Assembly (NCBI GenBank): GCA_021160785.1
Contig: JAGHBX010000439.1
Span: 1-5,786, forward strand
Direction of reading: 5' to 3'
From: Planctomycetota bacterium
GTDB taxonomy: Bacteria > Planctomycetota > Phycisphaerae > Sedimentisphaerales > Anaerohalosphaeraceae
DNA length: 5,786 bases
Shown piece after piece: positions 3,596-5,786 of this stretch. The notes under the pieces are model-generated. The model had not been told where the DNA came from and made no database searches. It saw only the letters and a list, made by a program, of their open reading frames with translations. Each line of letters begins with the position of its first letter. Positions within the stretch are counted from its first letter, which is position 1. The translations under genes were made by a program, and so were the position numbers.

Positions 3596-5786
3596 ATGGC
3601 AAAGCGGGAGAACAAGAGCGCCGTTGCGCGTCAGGTTGAGCTTATCATCAGGCGGATGGGTTCGCTTTCGACGTTGCCGGAAGTGGCCGTGATGTACCTG
3701 GGGCAGTTGGCGGGCAATGGTTTCGATGCGGGTGCGCTCGAGGAAATCATCGAGTCGGATCCGGCACTGACGGCCAGGATATTGGCGCTGGCGCACGAGA
3801 AGGCGGTGGCGTTTACGGACGACGTGCCGTCGGTTGCCGAGGCGGTCGCAAAGCTGCCTGCGGCGCTGATTCGCGATGCAGTGCTTTCGGTAAAAGTTTT
3901 TCAGGCCTTTGACGCGGATTTCGATCCTGACAGCCGGCGGACACTGCCTCGCAAGGAGCTTGCGATGCATGCGCTGGCGGTGGCATGTTGCGCCCAACAG
4001 ATCGGCGAGATTGCACTGCCGGCTCGTGAGAGGCAGATGGCTTTTTCGGCGGGGCTGCTCCACGATATCGGCAAGATCGCGATAGACCAGGTCATGCCCA
4101 AGAGCTTCTCCAGGATCGTCGACCAGGCAAAGTCGCAGCTTTCGCCGATACACGTGGTTGAAAAGGAGCATTTGGGGCTGGATCATACGATTATCGGTAA
4201 GCGGCTTGCGGAACAATGGTCGCTTCCTGTTGAGATTTCTTATGCGATCTGGCTGCATCACACCGATGCTGAGATCATATCGGAGAATGTGCCGGCGGCG
4301 AAGATGGCGCTGGTGGTGCAATTAGCTGACATCATTGCCAGGCAAAGCGGCATCGGGCTTTCGGGCAGTTTCGACACTCCGGAATCGATCGAGGCGATAT
4401 GCCGGGGGCTTTCGTTGTCGAGTGATCAGGTCGAGACGATTCGCGGCGGTCTCGCCGAAGCCGTGGGTCGGCGGTCGCAGTTATTGGGGCTGCAGCAGCC
4501 GGGCGGGCAGGCGGCGTCTTGCGAGTTGATTTTCGAGACGGCGGCAAGACTGGCTAAGGAGCATACCGATCTGTCGACATCCCATACGCAAACGACGATT
4601 GCTTCGGCGCAGATGGAATTTGTCGGCGATTTTCTACCTGCCGTGGAGGGTAACGAGGCGGCGATTGATGTTGCGTGCAAGTTTGTCGCCGAGTGGCAAA
4701 AGCACTACCAGACCGGTCCTGCGTGCGTTTATGTCGTCGAGGATTCCAACGAGGCTTTCGTGGAGATGGCGACGGTGGACAAGACCGGACGGACGGATAC
4801 GGTTCTGGTCAACGTGCCCTCCGGTGTGCCGGCGATACCCGAGGTGCTGCAGAAAGAGTTTGTAATTGTCGATGCAGCCGACCATGTGGGGTGGGTCTTT
4901 GAGCGGACCGATTTTGAGATGGATCTGTCCGTGGCGAAGGTTTTACCCCTGCCTGCCTGCGGCAAGACGGCGGCGGTATTGATATTTGAGCCGCGAACGC
5001 CTTTTGACCCGGCGGGGCGTCCGGAGTTGTTTGCCGCTGTTGCATCGGTTGCAGGCAGTGTGATCGAGTTGGCTTTGACGAATCTGCGGCACAACCGACT
5101 TGCCGAACGGTTTGCCGAGCTTTTGGGCAGTCTCAAGACAACTCGCGGCGAACTGACCGAGGCGAAATCGCTTGCCGGTATTGCCGAAATGGCGGCAGGG
5201 GCGGCGCACGAGTTGAACAATCCGCTGAGCGTCATTTCGGGACGCGCCCAACTGTTGCAGGATTCCGAGGCCGATGCCGACAAGAAGCAGATGCTCAAGC
5301 AGATTCAGTCGCGGACCCGGGAGATATCTCAGATCGTGGCGGACCTGATGAGTTTCGCGCGTCCGGCTGAACCGTCGGCTGAGGTGGTCGGGCTCCGTGC
5401 GTTGATTGACCAGGCTGTCGCCAATACGACAAAGGCGCACGGCCTGGCGGCGATGGAGGTTGAAATCGCCGGGATTGACGAATCGGTCGATGTCTGTGTT
5501 GATCGCGGGCAGATTGTGCGAGCCATCGCCAACATCCTTTCCAACAGTCTCGAGGCCTACAAGGGCGGCAGCGGGCTGGTGCAAATCGACACGGCCTGCG
5601 CCCAGAGCGAGGGGGCGGTTACATTCAGGATAATCGATTTCGGCTGCGGCATGGACGGAGAGACGATTGCCAAGGCGTGCCGGCCTTTCTTCTCGGCAAA
5701 ACCGGCGGGCAGGAAGCGGGGGATGGGGCTTGCCCACAGCCTGCGCCTGCTGGAACTGAACAAGGGCACACTGTCAATCGCCGGCG
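3596..5786 (+). CDS. Soluble HDOD-GAF-like sensor histidine kinase (C-terminus runs off the right end)
   Basis: 730 codons are open from the ATG at 3596 to the window edge. The ribosome binding site GAGGGA (3584-3589) lies 6 nt upstream. Residues about 15-250 are an HDOD domain with H125, the HDIGK motif (H156, D157), H192/H197, HH at 221-222 and D245. Residues about 340-495 look like a divergent GAF sensor domain, followed by a short coiled-coil linker (about 495-525). The kinase core has the H-box AAHELNNPLSVISG with phosphoacceptor H538, the N-box N646/N650 (NILSNSLEA), the G1 motif DFGCGM at 681-686, the F-box PFFSAKP at 697-703 and the G2 motif GMGL at 709-712. Only the end of the ATPase domain is missing, unless a further domain follows. 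There is no signal peptide or membrane segment, so it senses inside the cell. It should autophosphorylate H538 and pass phosphate to the HTH-receiver protein encoded 18 nt upstream. The ligand is unknown. Long reverse-strand open frames here are shadows of its GC-rich codons. Confidence 0.92.
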   Translation, partial: MAKRENKSAVARQVELIIRRMGSLSTLPEVAVMYLGQLAGNGFDAGALEEIIESDPALTARILALAHEKAVAFTDDVPSVAEAVAKLPAALIRDAVLSVKVFQAFDADFDPDSRRTLPRKELAMHALAVACCAQQIGEIALPARERQMAFSAGLLHDIGKIAIDQVMPKSFSRIVDQAKSQLSPIHVVEKEHLGLDHTIIGKRLAEQWSLPVEISYAIWLHHTDAEIISENVPAAKMALVVQLADIIARQSGIGLSGSFDTPESIEAICRGLSLSSDQVETIRGGLAEAVGRRSQLLGLQQPGGQAASCELIFETAARLAKEHTDLSTSHTQTTIASAQMEFVGDFLPAVEGNEAAIDVACKFVAEWQKHYQTGPACVYVVEDSNEAFVEMATVDKTGRTDTVLVNVPSGVPAIPEVLQKEFVIVDAADHVGWVFERTDFEMDLSVAKVLPLPACGKTAAVLIFEPRTPFDPAGRPELFAAVASVAGSVIELALTNLRHNRLAERFAELLGSLKTTRGELTEAKSLAGIAEMAAGAAHELNNPLSVISGRAQLLQDSEADADKKQMLKQIQSRTREISQIVADLMSFARPAEPSAEVVGLRALIDQAVANTTKAHGLAAMEVEIAGIDESVDVCVDRGQIVRAIANILSNSLEAYKGGSGLVQIDTACAQSEGAVTFRIIDFGCGMDGETIAKACRPFFSAKPAGRKRGMGLAHSLRLLELNKGTLSIAG

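Noticed and set aside
3569..4321. Minus-strand 250-codon open frame
   Set aside because: It is an antisense shadow of the kinase's HDOD region; Arg/His/Leu-rich composition is typical of reading GC-rich codons backwards.
4943..5737. Minus-strand 264-codon open frame
   Set aside because: It is an antisense shadow of the kinase core, which has every H, N, G1, F and G2 motif on the plus strand.

Overview
The window looks like chromosomal DNA from a planctomycete-type bacterium, probably of the Phycisphaerae/Sedimentisphaerales kind. This is inferred from the mix of features, not from a marker gene. A secreted PQQ-like beta-propeller protein, an HDOD-containing histidine kinase and an excisionase-HTH/receiver protein sit beside an intergenic tract with many copies of AAACGAACCCAAT. 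As I recall, that motif produces the spurious 'KTNPI/NEPN' peptides often annotated in planctomycete genomes.

Layout. (1) Positions 1-288, minus strand: the first 96 codons of a Schlafen AlbA_2-type protein that leaves the window on the left. It has a clear ribosome binding site, and its sequence is visibly more AT-rich than the genes on the right. (2) Positions 289-1280: about 1 kb without a convincing intact gene but rich in structure. It holds two arrays of 7-nt tandem repeats, a near-ideal sigma70 promoter (TTGATT-17-TATAAT with an extended -10), a small hairpin, a tract of dispersed 13-mers whose spacing does not keep a reading frame, two back-to-back palindromes, and a possible decayed coding remnant. 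(3) Positions 1281-2624, minus strand: an exported beta-propeller protein. (4) Positions 2625-3001: a divergent intergenic region with a candidate promoter for each side. (5) Positions 3002-5786, plus strand: a two-gene signalling operon. It encodes an HTH-receiver protein, then after 18 nt an HDOD-GAF-like-HisKA-HATPase histidine kinase that runs off the right end.

How the genes work together. The two right-hand genes are very likely a cognate two-component pair. The soluble kinase would sense something inside the cell through its HDOD and GAF-like modules and phosphorylate Asp121 of the receiver protein, whose DNA-binding domain lies at the N-terminus instead of the usual C-terminus. Their target genes cannot be read from the window; the divergent propeller gene is the nearest candidate. 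I see no rRNA, tRNA, CRISPR array or transposase. No complete new system can be demonstrated. The most unusual items are the strong promoter facing the frame-breaking repeat tract and the inverted-order regulator with its HDOD kinase.
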